This document shows positions 6,864 through 15,816 of a stretch of 64,000 bases of DNA, piece after piece. Source of the DNA: Paenibacillus sp. FSL R5-0345 (GTDB lineage Bacteria; Bacillota; Bacilli; Paenibacillales; Paenibacillaceae); contig NZ_CP009281.1 of assembly GCF_000758585.1 (NCBI RefSeq), positions 6,014,001 to 6,078,000 of the forward strand, given 5' to 3'. Every line of letters starts with the position of its first letter. Within the stretch, counting starts at the first letter, position 1. The position numbers were made by a program, and so were the translations under genes. A model generated the notes under the pieces. It was not told where the DNA came from, did no database searches, and saw only the letters and a list, made by a program, of their open reading frames with translations.

Positions 6864-9800
6864 TTAGAGTTTGAACCGATACCTAAAATGATTTACTAGC
6901 TCAGGATACACATTATGATATTGGATAACTTTTTCCTTAAAATATTTCAAATCAGACTTACTTAAATTCACTTTTGATAATACTGTTAATGCAAGCTTAG
7001 CCCTTTCTTGCCCTAAATCAAGTGCGGTCTCTAACGCTGCTTTTAAAGAGTTGTATTGTATTTTACCTAATTCAGCAGCATATTGAACGGAAAAGCCCAT
7101 CCACTTGTTAAACCCTTCTCTATTCATTAAAGCCACTGTTTCTGTCACCCAATCTACGCAATCCTCTAATGGCAATTTATCTACTATGTCTGTAAGATAT
7201 AGTATTCGATAATCCTCTGGTATCTCCCATTCAACTAACTCATTTAAGTAGCTAATTTGTGGATTTACACTAAAATGTTTTAATAGTAATTTGCTGCAAG
7301 TTTCTACTGTTTCATCCGATAGCCGGAACATTGTTTGCATAACTTCGCTTCTAAATTCGTTACCAATGGTCTCCCATCTCATAAACACGGCCTCTCGATG
7401 GTTATTAATTGCAAGATCATAATGATCTTTTAATAGTCCATTGTAAATGGTACTACTCAAATTGCAACGATTGCTTAATCGGCTAATCACTTGTGATCTT
7501 GTAGGAGATTCTAAATAGTTAAACATATCAAACCTACTGTTATTATGCATAGCCTTGATGTTCTTCCACTGATTTATTGTGTCCTCCCACTCAATTTCGA
7601 TATATTCAGATACTAATTGATTGGTAAGAATATTCAGATATCGTGAAGAGTTACTCGAGTAGGGTAGTCCTGGATTGTAATACCCTGCTGCTATATTTGC
7701 CATCGAATCAACACTTTGCAGTATCCATTCCATAGCATCCTTATCATTTTTATAAAGTGAAAAGAACAATTCTAATCTTTCTATAAAAACCTCTTCTGAC
7801 CATCGGTACCAGATGTTTATATTATCAAGAGGCATCAATTCATTTCGACTGTTGTATAGAGCTTCTTTATAGTCGTTAACCTGTTGCAATACTTGAATTA
7901 CTTCCAGCACTTTTGATCTCACTTGTTGCGACGCTGTAGCCTCTAATTCATCTTTAATTTTTTTTATTAGAATATTATTATTTTTAAGGTGATTATGCCT
8001 ATTAACGAGAACACTTAAGTATAACTCCATAGTCTCTTTTTCCAAATCAAAATTAAAGTTGGTTGCACAGTAACCAGGTATACCTGGAGAATCCGGAAAA
8101 CAACTCATATATCGGTTTAATTTCTCTTCGTATTCCTCTTCTGAAAGATATTCATCAACTACAGTTTTCAATTCATTATAATTCGCATCTTTCATAAAGG
8201 AGTTTATTATGGAGAGATCATCTTCATCAAATCCTGAAAAAGAATCGTGTGCAAATAATTTTATGAATCCTCCAATCTCCTCAACAGATCCTGAATAGAT
8301 GCTGCGCCATACTCTACCGATTCCATCAATAAACTCTTCTGTCTTAAAATTATATATATCTAGAAAATGATTCAGTAAATTAGCTGTAATATTACTATCC
8401 GTTTTATTATTGATCTCTTTGATACATGCCTCAAATGTATAGTCAGGACTATAGTTAAGCGGCAATGATTTTTCAATTACTTTAATCCATTCAATCTGCG
8501 AGAGCATTGAATGGCCCTCATTTAAACCAAAGATTTTTTGGATTAGTGAGTATCCATCGTTATCTTCAATTTTTGAGTTTGATATCTGTTCCCCAAGATC
8601 CTGTATACCAAACTTTTCAACACTTGACGGATGGTTGACCCAGAGTTCAATTAAGTCTTCTAAATTACCCTCCACATTCAACCTAGAACCGTAATCTCTC
8701 CATGTCTTATTATCATATGAAAGATAATTTAATACATTACAAACTTTAGAGGGAATGTGTTCTACTAAACAATTAATATTTTCCCTTAATAAAAGATCCC
8801 AATTATGTAGTTCCATATCCGAAACTACCTCAGAAAGATCTACTTCAGATTCAATCAAACTTTTTAAACAATTCTCGACTTCGATTCCAGGGTTATCATT
8901 GAGATCAGAAATAGCTGAAGAAAACAGAATTTCCTTATCACTTGCTGTGAGTCTTGAAAAGGAATTTTTAAATTCACTTACTTGACCATTCACTAAGAAA
9001 TTCATCACTTTCTGTACGTCTGGTTTACCGGTCGCAGGGTTCAATTTCTCATTACTGAAGTAAATAAATGGTCGCGGATCATTTTTTGGGATAAACTTTT
9101 CTACCCGACTTAAATAAGCTTTCAAGTTATCCTGATTCCTTGTATTGTCATTCCGAGTAATTAAATAAGGGTCTTTAATTAAAGATTCATAATAATCAGG
9201 ATAATCAGTTTGAAGCACCGTAAACATAGCAATAGCTTGAGGTTCTTTTGTTAACAATTTTATTCCGGATTCATTATCTCGTTTTTTGGCCAGTTCCCAG
9301 TTAGCAACAAACGAATTAATCAATGTTTTCACTTGCCTTGGAGTCTTGGTTTCAGAGTGTATTAGTACACCCATAATTCTATTAAGGTTTATTACCGGTT
9401 CGTCAATCCATGATAATTGTTGCTCAGTTACCAGCTCTCTTGCATATGTTTTCATATTTCTTTGTTCAACGATTGGTAAATGAATAATATAATCAAATGT
9501 CTTACTCATAAAATCTGATACGTAACTTTCATCACTCTTTTGAGATTCACCTTCTTGAATAATTTCTTTTTCCTCAAATGCTATTTTGATCCCATTTCGT
9601 AGAACTGTTTCATCACAAGGTAAAATAAAAGCACAGTTACTAGAATGCAAAAAGGTTTTAATTGTATTAAGGGCTGCTAATAATTGTTTTGGGGGCAACC
9701 TATCTAAATCGTCAAAAACTAATATCAATTTTTTTCCGTTATTTTTCTTAAGATATTGTTCAACGCTTGCTTCAAACCTTGCCTCATACTGGTCACTATG

Positions 9801-10436
9801 CAACAGCGCTAAGGTTTTTCTTCCTACTTGGCTGGTTATTTGAAAATTACCCAAAAATATTTTAAGAGCACCTATTCCCAAAGCAAATGTCGCGGGAGAA
9901 ATCAGTGCTAAAAGTATTGCGTTAACTCGAGGTAAATGTATTACGACATTCGTTACGATTATTGCAACTAAAAATAAGATGTAGAAAATCGCACTTATTC
10001 TAAAGGATTTATTTTTTATGAAAAGAGCAAATATTCCCGACCCCATTGCAGTATCTGTATTGCTGGATTCTATTGATAAACCCTCTTCATTAACAACCCC
10101 TAGTTCTGCTTGAACTTGACGAACAATTTTTCTATGTAATGATGGTGCATCATCTGCAAATTTCCAAACACTTAAGGTTTTGAGAAGATATTTTTCACTC
10201 GTATTAGTATCTGAATTAATTTTATTCTCCAACAATTTAATCACTGATGTTTTACCTGATCCCCATGGGCCAAAAAGACCAATATGTACAGGGAAATTAT
10301 TTTGCTCTAATACGTCACAAATCACTTCCGCAACTTGAGTATATTGAAACTTATCTCCGCTACTATTTTTCAGTGGTCTATCTTCAAGAAACAGTTTTTT
10401 CGTAATAGGACTAGTTGGTTGTGAACGATTGAACAT
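6864..10436 (-). CDS. KAP-family membrane P-loop NTPase, candidate defence cargo
   Basis: A 1190-residue protein. Walker A is GPWGSGKT at 56-63. A pair of membrane helices (about 145-168 and 173-196) sits between Walker A and Walker B (LILVFDDLDR, 237-246), which is the insertion that defines KAP NTPases. The following RLPPKQLLAALNTIKTFL and FILPCDE also fit. The remaining 800 or so residues are helical and unrecognised. KAP NTPases act at the inner face of the membrane, often in mobile elements, and some belong to phage-defence systems. The gene ends 20 bases from the left end of the element and is separated by 120 bases from tniQ, so it probably has its own promoter. A weak ribosome binding site precedes the start. 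A defence role is inference. Confidence 0.85.
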   Translation of the reverse strand: MFNRSQPTSPITKKLFLEDRPLKNSSGDKFQYTQVAEVICDVLEQNNFPVHIGLFGPWGSGKTSVIKLLENKINSDTNTSEKYLLKTLSVWKFADDAPSLHRKIVRQVQAELGVVNEEGLSIESSNTDTAMGSGIFALFIKNKSFRISAIFYILFLVAIIVTNVVIHLPRVNAILLALISPATFALGIGALKIFLGNFQITSQVGRKTLALLHSDQYEARFEASVEQYLKKNNGKKLILVFDDLDRLPPKQLLAALNTIKTFLHSSNCAFILPCDETVLRNGIKIAFEEKEIIQEGESQKSDESYVSDFMSKTFDYIIHLPIVEQRNMKTYARELVTEQQLSWIDEPVINLNRIMGVLIHSETKTPRQVKTLINSFVANWELAKKRDNESGIKLLTKEPQAIAMFTVLQTDYPDYYESLIKDPYLITRNDNTRNQDNLKAYLSRVEKFIPKNDPRPFIYFSNEKLNPATGKPDVQKVMNFLVNGQVSEFKNSFSRLTASDKEILFSSAISDLNDNPGIEVENCLKSLIESEVDLSEVVSDMELHNWDLLLRENINCLVEHIPSKVCNVLNYLSYDNKTWRDYGSRLNVEGNLEDLIELWVNHPSSVEKFGIQDLGEQISNSKIEDNDGYSLIQKIFGLNEGHSMLSQIEWIKVIEKSLPLNYSPDYTFEACIKEINNKTDSNITANLLNHFLDIYNFKTEEFIDGIGRVWRSIYSGSVEEIGGFIKLFAHDSFSGFDEDDLSIINSFMKDANYNELKTVVDEYLSEEEYEEKLNRYMSCFPDSPGIPGYCATNFNFDLEKETMELYLSVLVNRHNHLKNNNILIKKIKDELEATASQQVRSKVLEVIQVLQQVNDYKEALYNSRNELMPLDNINIWYRWSEEVFIERLELFFSLYKNDKDAMEWILQSVDSMANIAAGYYNPGLPYSSNSSRYLNILTNQLVSEYIEIEWEDTINQWKNIKAMHNNSRFDMFNYLESPTRSQVISRLSNRCNLSSTIYNGLLKDHYDLAINNHREAVFMRWETIGNEFRSEVMQTMFRLSDETVETCSKLLLKHFSVNPQISYLNELVEWEIPEDYRILYLTDIVDKLPLEDCVDWVTETVALMNREGFNKWMGFSVQYAAELGKIQYNSLKAALETALDLGQERAKLALTVLSKVNLSKSDLKYFKEKVIQYHNVYPELVNHFRYRFKL

Positions 10437-10555
10437 ATATTTTCACCACTTATGGAAGAATGTACTATCGATACAATTCTACATTATTTGCAATAGATTG
10501 TAACTATCTTCCTAATATAATGTCGTGCTGCTGTGTATGGAAATTTAAATACTTT

Positions 10556-12139
10556 TCATTTAACTCTCTTCCTTGTTAACATATTTAATCGTTCCGAAGT
10601 ACACGGCAGTTTATCCAGCTTTGTGCGTAACATTGTCGAACAGTTTAGAAGTCTTCCTACCTCGTTTTTAGACACAGGATGCTTATTCGATTTCTTAACA
10701 TCATTAACAACTCGATCAATCTCTTGCGCAAGCAGTTCATCCCTTGCACTCCAGTCCACTCTTGTCCACTTTTTACCGACCTGTTTTTTTGAATATATCT
10801 TAATTGACCTGTTCAGAGGTATAGGTAATCCCGGTAATTTGTCTGAGATTATTGGAATATTAGTTTCTAGTTTTTCAGTTTGCTTCTTGATCGTCCCAGG
10901 ATCAACTCCTAATCGTCTAGCCTTCTCACGTAAGCCAAGCGTTTTATCTTTATTCAACTCTTTTAATTTATCTATCCATACCGGACCAAACTGTTTAATT
11001 CGTCCAATATGAAGCTTATCATTATCCTTAACATTAGAATCCGGCCCTCTTCTTGAGTAAGTAAACCCACATCCACAAATAAACGTTCCAACAGGCCTTC
11101 CCGTATTGTAACACCTTGTTACGCATACACTATCAATTACCTCTTCTCGATAATGCATTGCTACCTTATTCAAACATGGCCATGGCCCTTCGCCAAATGG
11201 ATTAATAGAAGCTGTTCCGCTCTCCTCCTCATAGTTACCTAAATCAATTTTTAAATATATCTGTACAAGGAGGTGTCTTAGAGGATGTATGGCATGCCGG
11301 GGTTTTCGAAGCATTTTATGTAACCAGGTATGCTGTCTGTCTTCATCAATAGAACAACCAAGTGTATGTAGATAATCTTTACCATAAAAACTAATAAAGT
11401 CAGGTAGCAATTCTCGGAATTTAATATTCCCCCTTGCAGTTAACATCCCTCTCTGTGCCAATCTTTGAAGGTATTTTTTTCTTAAACTATCTTGGTTTAT
11501 ATACTGCTTATTCATTTGCAATAATTCAGTTGAACGCGTAGCTATCAAAAATTCATTTTCCCCACCTTGACGAGTTAACGAAGGTCGTTCATCATCTACT
11601 ATTGACTCAAGCATGATAAACTCATGCTTATTTCTTCGTTGGGCATACAGAATCGAGGAAGAAACGAGAAATAGGTTATGGGTTGAACAGACCGCTACCC
11701 CAGAAAGTTGATGACTTCTATGCCAATACGCTATTCCATATTCTCCACGATCTAATTCTACACATTCCGGGCAATATCGAAGATAACTTGGCTTAATTAC
11801 CCCACTGGGCGGAAGCCCCATTTTCATATAGATTGATTGTCCCTCTCCATAAATCATTTCCTCAACTACCCAAGTATATCGCTCTGATGGAATAAAAGAC
11901 TGGAAATACGGCAGTAAAGTGTGTTCTTCCAACAAGGTAGCGACAGAAATGGCATTCCCGGGAATAAGCGTGTGAAGTGGCTGAAGATGTCCAGGAAAAT
12001 CAGTCACTGCACAAACAGTCTTTTTGCCGAACAAATCTCTCATTGTCATTTTAGTATTCTCGTTACCAGATCGAGCATGATATCGAGCTAAAACGCTATA
12101 TAACAACTCGTCTGGAAATGGTGGTGGAAAATAAATCAT
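10556..12139 (-). CDS. TniQ/TnsD-family target selector, second copy
   Basis: A 527-residue TniQ family protein. The N-terminal TniQ domain has PFPDELLYSVLARYHARSG. A first zinc module follows: RYCPECVE...WHRSHQLSGVAVCSTH. The TnsD-specific block is FGEGPWPCLN, with a degenerate second zinc module: the partner of the first Cys is replaced (KVAMHY instead of a CP.Y motif), although ICGCGF remains. The C-terminal part contains a helix-turn-helix-like LREKARRLGVDPGTIKKQ. The start at 12139 follows AGAAGGGA; the upstream ATG at 12160 has no ribosome binding site. It directly follows the other tniQ gene in the tns operon. TnsD proteins bind the attachment site and recruit TnsC; which of the two recognises glmS cannot be told from sequence alone. 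Confidence 0.88.
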   Translation of the reverse strand: MIYFPPPFPDELLYSVLARYHARSGNENTKMTMRDLFGKKTVCAVTDFPGHLQPLHTLIPGNAISVATLLEEHTLLPYFQSFIPSERYTWVVEEMIYGEGQSIYMKMGLPPSGVIKPSYLRYCPECVELDRGEYGIAYWHRSHQLSGVAVCSTHNLFLVSSSILYAQRRNKHEFIMLESIVDDERPSLTRQGGENEFLIATRSTELLQMNKQYINQDSLRKKYLQRLAQRGMLTARGNIKFRELLPDFISFYGKDYLHTLGCSIDEDRQHTWLHKMLRKPRHAIHPLRHLLVQIYLKIDLGNYEEESGTASINPFGEGPWPCLNKVAMHYREEVIDSVCVTRCYNTGRPVGTFICGCGFTYSRRGPDSNVKDNDKLHIGRIKQFGPVWIDKLKELNKDKTLGLREKARRLGVDPGTIKKQTEKLETNIPIISDKLPGLPIPLNRSIKIYSKKQVGKKWTRVDWSARDELLAQEIDRVVNDVKKSNKHPVSKNEVGRLLNCSTMLRTKLDKLPCTSERLNMLTRKRVK

Positions 12140-12163
12140 TGATAATCCCTTCTCTTTCATTTG

Positions 12164-14080
12164 TTACTTATAGTATTTATATGCTTCTTGTACTGCCCAA
12201 TCTAATACTTCAGGTGAACATTTCTTATATACTCCCGTAAATGTCTGAAGTCGCTTTATGGTTAACTTTCTGTATCTAGATTTTAAAAATTGCTCAACTA
12301 CATATGGAAATATCCTAATTGCGTAGTCATCAATAGATTCTATATTTGATTTCAGTAGTTCTGTTGTACGAGGCAAATGATTTTGAAAATTATAATAACG
12401 AGCCTTAAGAAATTTAGGTACGACTTTAAAGAAGGAACTCATGCAAATTGGTCTTGTAGGTGGATCGTTTTTCACCGTCTCTACAGCCTTCTTCATTATT
12501 ACGAACATCTCTTCATCTACCTTATTTATTTTAATTTTCTTAGGTAACGGTTTTCTCGATGGTAAGCTCTCCTCCATCCACACTCTGTCATTTTTCATTA
12601 ACCAATCATATCGGTGTATGTTATATTTTCGAATGTTCTGTCGTGAGGCGCTGGACCCCAATGTAGCTAGGGCCTCCTTCAAAGTATTTCTACACTCCTC
12701 AATCTTTGGCAGTTCAGTTGCAGCCGCTTGACGATACCCAAGTTCTAACACAGCAGCCGGATCAATGTCCCCTGGATATGCCTTACTTCGTGTTAACCCC
12801 CTATGTGGCATAAGGTATTTCCTTATTGTTGTCCGATTAGATAACAGCTTAGTCGCTATTTCATCTAACGTCAGTCCTTTTTCATAATGGTGAACTGCTT
12901 GTTCAATAAACAAAGAGCCCATAGTCTCGATACTATATTGAGTTTCATCTTCCGCTTTAGGCATTCCACGCCTAGTATAAATCATTCCACAGTAAGGACA
13001 GGTTAATCGAGCTGTAACCCACTCATGTGCTTTTCGTACCAATTTTGAAATAACCCTCTTATTGTATTGAGGACAGATTGTATTGATACATAGCCATGGT
13101 CCGTTCCCAAAAGGAATAGGAATAGAATAATTCTCATCTTTGACAAACCAATTCTCTACTTTACCTGCAAAAAACCTCATGACCAATAAATATAAGATGA
13201 AATTATCCTTGAGACTATTCTTTTGAAGAAATCGTACTAATACTTTTTCGCTCATAAGATAATCTAGATTAAGTCCAAGTGATGTTAAATACTCAGAACC
13301 GTAGAAATCTCTTAAATCAGATAGTAGTCTTTTTTTATAAATAAAGTCACCTCGAAAGTGAATATAACCTTTTGCTCCGGCATAAGAAATAAACTTAATA
13401 AAACTAGTATCTAAGTTAGAGTTTTTCTGCTTCATTAAAACGGCTATATCATCAATTAAACGTTGGTCGTCATCCAGGGTTTTGCCGGAATACTTATCAT
13501 TTGCAAAAATTTCATGTCCGTTAGGGCATATTGGCTCAATAAGCATCTGGCTGCAGTTTTCGTTAGTTAAGGAGATATCGCATATAGGGCATACATCGAT
13601 CAGCTTTGAGTTATGTTTGAGGCATTTATGCAAAAAGGAAAATTGATGAATACGGTGTAAATAAACAATTCTATATTTATAAAAGTCCTCATTCATACAA
13701 TCAGAACAATACCGAGGAGTAGAATGAATAAGTGATTGGATACGTCTAATAAGCAGGCTTCTACTTTTTTTTTCGTAATTACTTAAATACATAACTTCCC
13801 AAAACCTTAACTGTGTTTCATTCTGGATAAATGGTCGCAAAAATGGATAGAAGGTGTGATTCTCCACAATCATTTGCGCAAATGTACCTGTAAGCCCAAA
13901 TTGGTTTTCAATTCGGGATAAATTAAGAGGAATCAATGCAGCTTTCGCTGGACCGTATTCGCCAAAAAGTTCATACTTTGTTTTTGTGAAGGTAATCGGA
14001 GAACGAAGATAATATCGAAAAACAATACTACGGAAATCCTCGTCAGGATACGTTAAAGGAAAAGAAACTAAATTCCCCAT
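12164..14080 (-). CDS. tnsD: TniQ/TnsD-family target selector, first copy
   Basis: A 638-residue TnsD-like protein with complete zinc modules. The N-terminal TniQ domain (FPLTYPDEDFRSIVFRYYLRS) is followed by RYCSDCMNE...HRIHQFSFLHKCLKH, then CPIC and CPNGH. The TnsD block FGNGPWLCINTICPQY is followed by CPYCGMIYTRRG and a helix-turn-helix (LTLDEIATKLLSNRTTIRKYL, cited in part). The C-terminal 250 residues repeat this DNA-binding style. The start is supported by TAGGAGG 5 bases upstream, and the gene lies 20 bases after tnsC. With all zinc ligands present and the larger size, this is the better candidate for the attTn7-binding protein, but that is inference. Confidence 0.9.
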   Translation of the reverse strand: MGNLVSFPLTYPDEDFRSIVFRYYLRSPITFTKTKYELFGEYGPAKAALIPLNLSRIENQFGLTGTFAQMIVENHTFYPFLRPFIQNETQLRFWEVMYLSNYEKKSRSLLIRRIQSLIHSTPRYCSDCMNEDFYKYRIVYLHRIHQFSFLHKCLKHNSKLIDVCPICDISLTNENCSQMLIEPICPNGHEIFANDKYSGKTLDDDQRLIDDIAVLMKQKNSNLDTSFIKFISYAGAKGYIHFRGDFIYKKRLLSDLRDFYGSEYLTSLGLNLDYLMSEKVLVRFLQKNSLKDNFILYLLVMRFFAGKVENWFVKDENYSIPIPFGNGPWLCINTICPQYNKRVISKLVRKAHEWVTARLTCPYCGMIYTRRGMPKAEDETQYSIETMGSLFIEQAVHHYEKGLTLDEIATKLLSNRTTIRKYLMPHRGLTRSKAYPGDIDPAAVLELGYRQAAATELPKIEECRNTLKEALATLGSSASRQNIRKYNIHRYDWLMKNDRVWMEESLPSRKPLPKKIKINKVDEEMFVIMKKAVETVKNDPPTRPICMSSFFKVVPKFLKARYYNFQNHLPRTTELLKSNIESIDDYAIRIFPYVVEQFLKSRYRKLTIKRLQTFTGVYKKCSPEVLDWAVQEAYKYYK

Positions 14081-14100
14081 AAAGTCCTCCTATCAACGCT

Positions 14101-15816
14101 TTATACAAACTCATCAAATTCTCCAACTAACCCCGCATTACGAAGCGCCTCATCAACACTTAGATTGTCTAATTTTCCTTGAGAAACAATAGTCCGAATA
14201 TCAGTTTCGTCTAAATCAAGCTTTATGGGCTTATTGCTTCCCTTTTTCCTTGTAGTTCTAACTACTTCTGTAACACTTTCTTTTGGTTTATCTGATTTAC
14301 CTTCGAATACAAGCTTGGCCAATTCTAAGTACAACAATTCCATATCATTACCGACTTCCCGATTGTGTAACTCGACCTTTTCTGCATATGTTAATGCAAT
14401 ATCTTCAGCACACCCCATTTTCATCGCGAATGTAACTAGTTGATCAATTAACACTCTACGATTATGCTGCAATAGGATAAGCTTGTGTTCCTCCGAGAGG
14501 TGTCCGTCTATAGTGATGCGGTGCTGTGCTTCCATCAGATATTCCTTAAAAGTGATCCAATCTGGTTTTAAATCCTCATATTCTGCGGGATCAATGCCTT
14601 CCCCTCCCCTGATACGTTCAAAGATCGGCTGAACTAGTCTGAAGGTTGTGTTTGCTACTTTTTCTACCAATTCAGCAGTGATTATTTCATCATCTTCATA
14701 TAGAATAGCTCGGCATTGAACATGCATGAACAATTTTACGGCAAAGTCGGGTATGCCAAGGGTGTGATAATACATTCTGGCTTTAAGCTCTGGAGTTAGT
14801 GGTGTGAACTTATTCGTGTATTGAAGTTCCCAAAGTCCTCCTAGGAACATCTCCCACTCTATTTCATCCTTCATCCGATCCGTAATGTTTTCCGCATAAC
14901 CATCTGGAATCCCCCTCCGGGTGTTAGCCAGAGAATTCTTAAATAGGTAGAGCGCTTTAAATGTACCAATTAGCACAATTGGTATACCAATCGAATTTGT
15001 AAGTTCAGTAATAAAATCAATCATTTTCTCCTCGCCACCGGAGTGCCCTCTGTGTATCCGCTGTATTTCGTCAATCACAAGTACGCCTAAACTAATTTGT
15101 CCAGCTACCTTAGACATCCTTTTAGCAAGGACTTCTGCACGTCCATCTTTTTCAGCCAGATCTTCGTAATATTGTGTCCCTAGTAACTTATCAACCGCCC
15201 AGTAAAAATTCCGGCAAAGTGCTCCAACAGATTTATTACTTGGGCATTCGATATGAAGCCATACCACCTGTTTACAAGGAAATGGCTCATTTTCATATTG
15301 TGCGTGGTGAATAACTTGTGGAAACATACTTAATAGTCTTTCATATGATTTCGATTTCCCCATCCCACTAAGTCCAATATCAGCCATCATTTGAGCCGTT
15401 TGTAAATTACCAGCTAAATTCCGCCCGAGTTCATCAGTTCCAGCTGATAGAATTTTATCAAGCCCAATCGCCATTTCTCTCTGGTAAATAGCTGCTAACG
15501 GATTTCGGGATTGGTAACCAATTTTTATCATGTTATATAAGTTTCTGTATCTTTCAAAATGAGTACTAAGCGGTTTCCAATACCCTGGTTTGATTTGTTG
15601 GATGAGTTCTACACGTTCTTCAGCATTTAGTTGATTGATATCTCCAGTGTAGCGAGGTACTGAGTCCAACATCTGATATAACTGTTCTTGTGATTTTCTG
15701 GGCGGCAACGCTTCAATAAAAGGATTTCCTTGATAGGCCTCCACAATCTGTTCACGGTATTCCGCTTTAACTTGTCTGCCCTTTAAATAGTTAAAGCGTT
15801 CTCGACTATTGACCAT
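14101..15816 (-). CDS. tnsC: TnsC AAA+ ATPase transposition regulator
   Basis: A 571-residue AAA+ protein with Walker A GLSGMGKS (148-155) and Walker B LGVLVIDEIQ (243-252), then LTNSIGIPIVLIGTFKALYLF as sensor 1 and the arginine-rich NTRRGIPDGYAENITDRMKDE, cited in part. In Tn7, TnsC links the TnsD-target complex to the TnsA-TnsB transposase and provides target immunity. The N-terminal 140 residues fit the TnsA/B- and TnsD-interacting part. The start overlaps the tnsB stop by 11 bases, as expected for a single operon. Confidence 0.93.
   Translation of the reverse strand: MVNSRERFNYLKGRQVKAEYREQIVEAYQGNPFIEALPPRKSQEQLYQMLDSVPRYTGDINQLNAEERVELIQQIKPGYWKPLSTHFERYRNLYNMIKIGYQSRNPLAAIYQREMAIGLDKILSAGTDELGRNLAGNLQTAQMMADIGLSGMGKSKSYERLLSMFPQVIHHAQYENEPFPCKQVVWLHIECPSNKSVGALCRNFYWAVDKLLGTQYYEDLAEKDGRAEVLAKRMSKVAGQISLGVLVIDEIQRIHRGHSGGEEKMIDFITELTNSIGIPIVLIGTFKALYLFKNSLANTRRGIPDGYAENITDRMKDEIEWEMFLGGLWELQYTNKFTPLTPELKARMYYHTLGIPDFAVKLFMHVQCRAILYEDDEIITAELVEKVANTTFRLVQPIFERIRGGEGIDPAEYEDLKPDWITFKEYLMEAQHRITIDGHLSEEHKLILLQHNRRVLIDQLVTFAMKMGCAEDIALTYAEKVELHNREVGNDMELLYLELAKLVFEGKSDKPKESVTEVVRTTRKKGSNKPIKLDLDETDIRTIVSQGKLDNLSVDEALRNAGLVGEFDEFV

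Noticed and set aside
10533..11012. Plus-strand open frame of 159 codons
   Set aside because: Antisense to the second tniQ gene, composition typical of a shadow frame.
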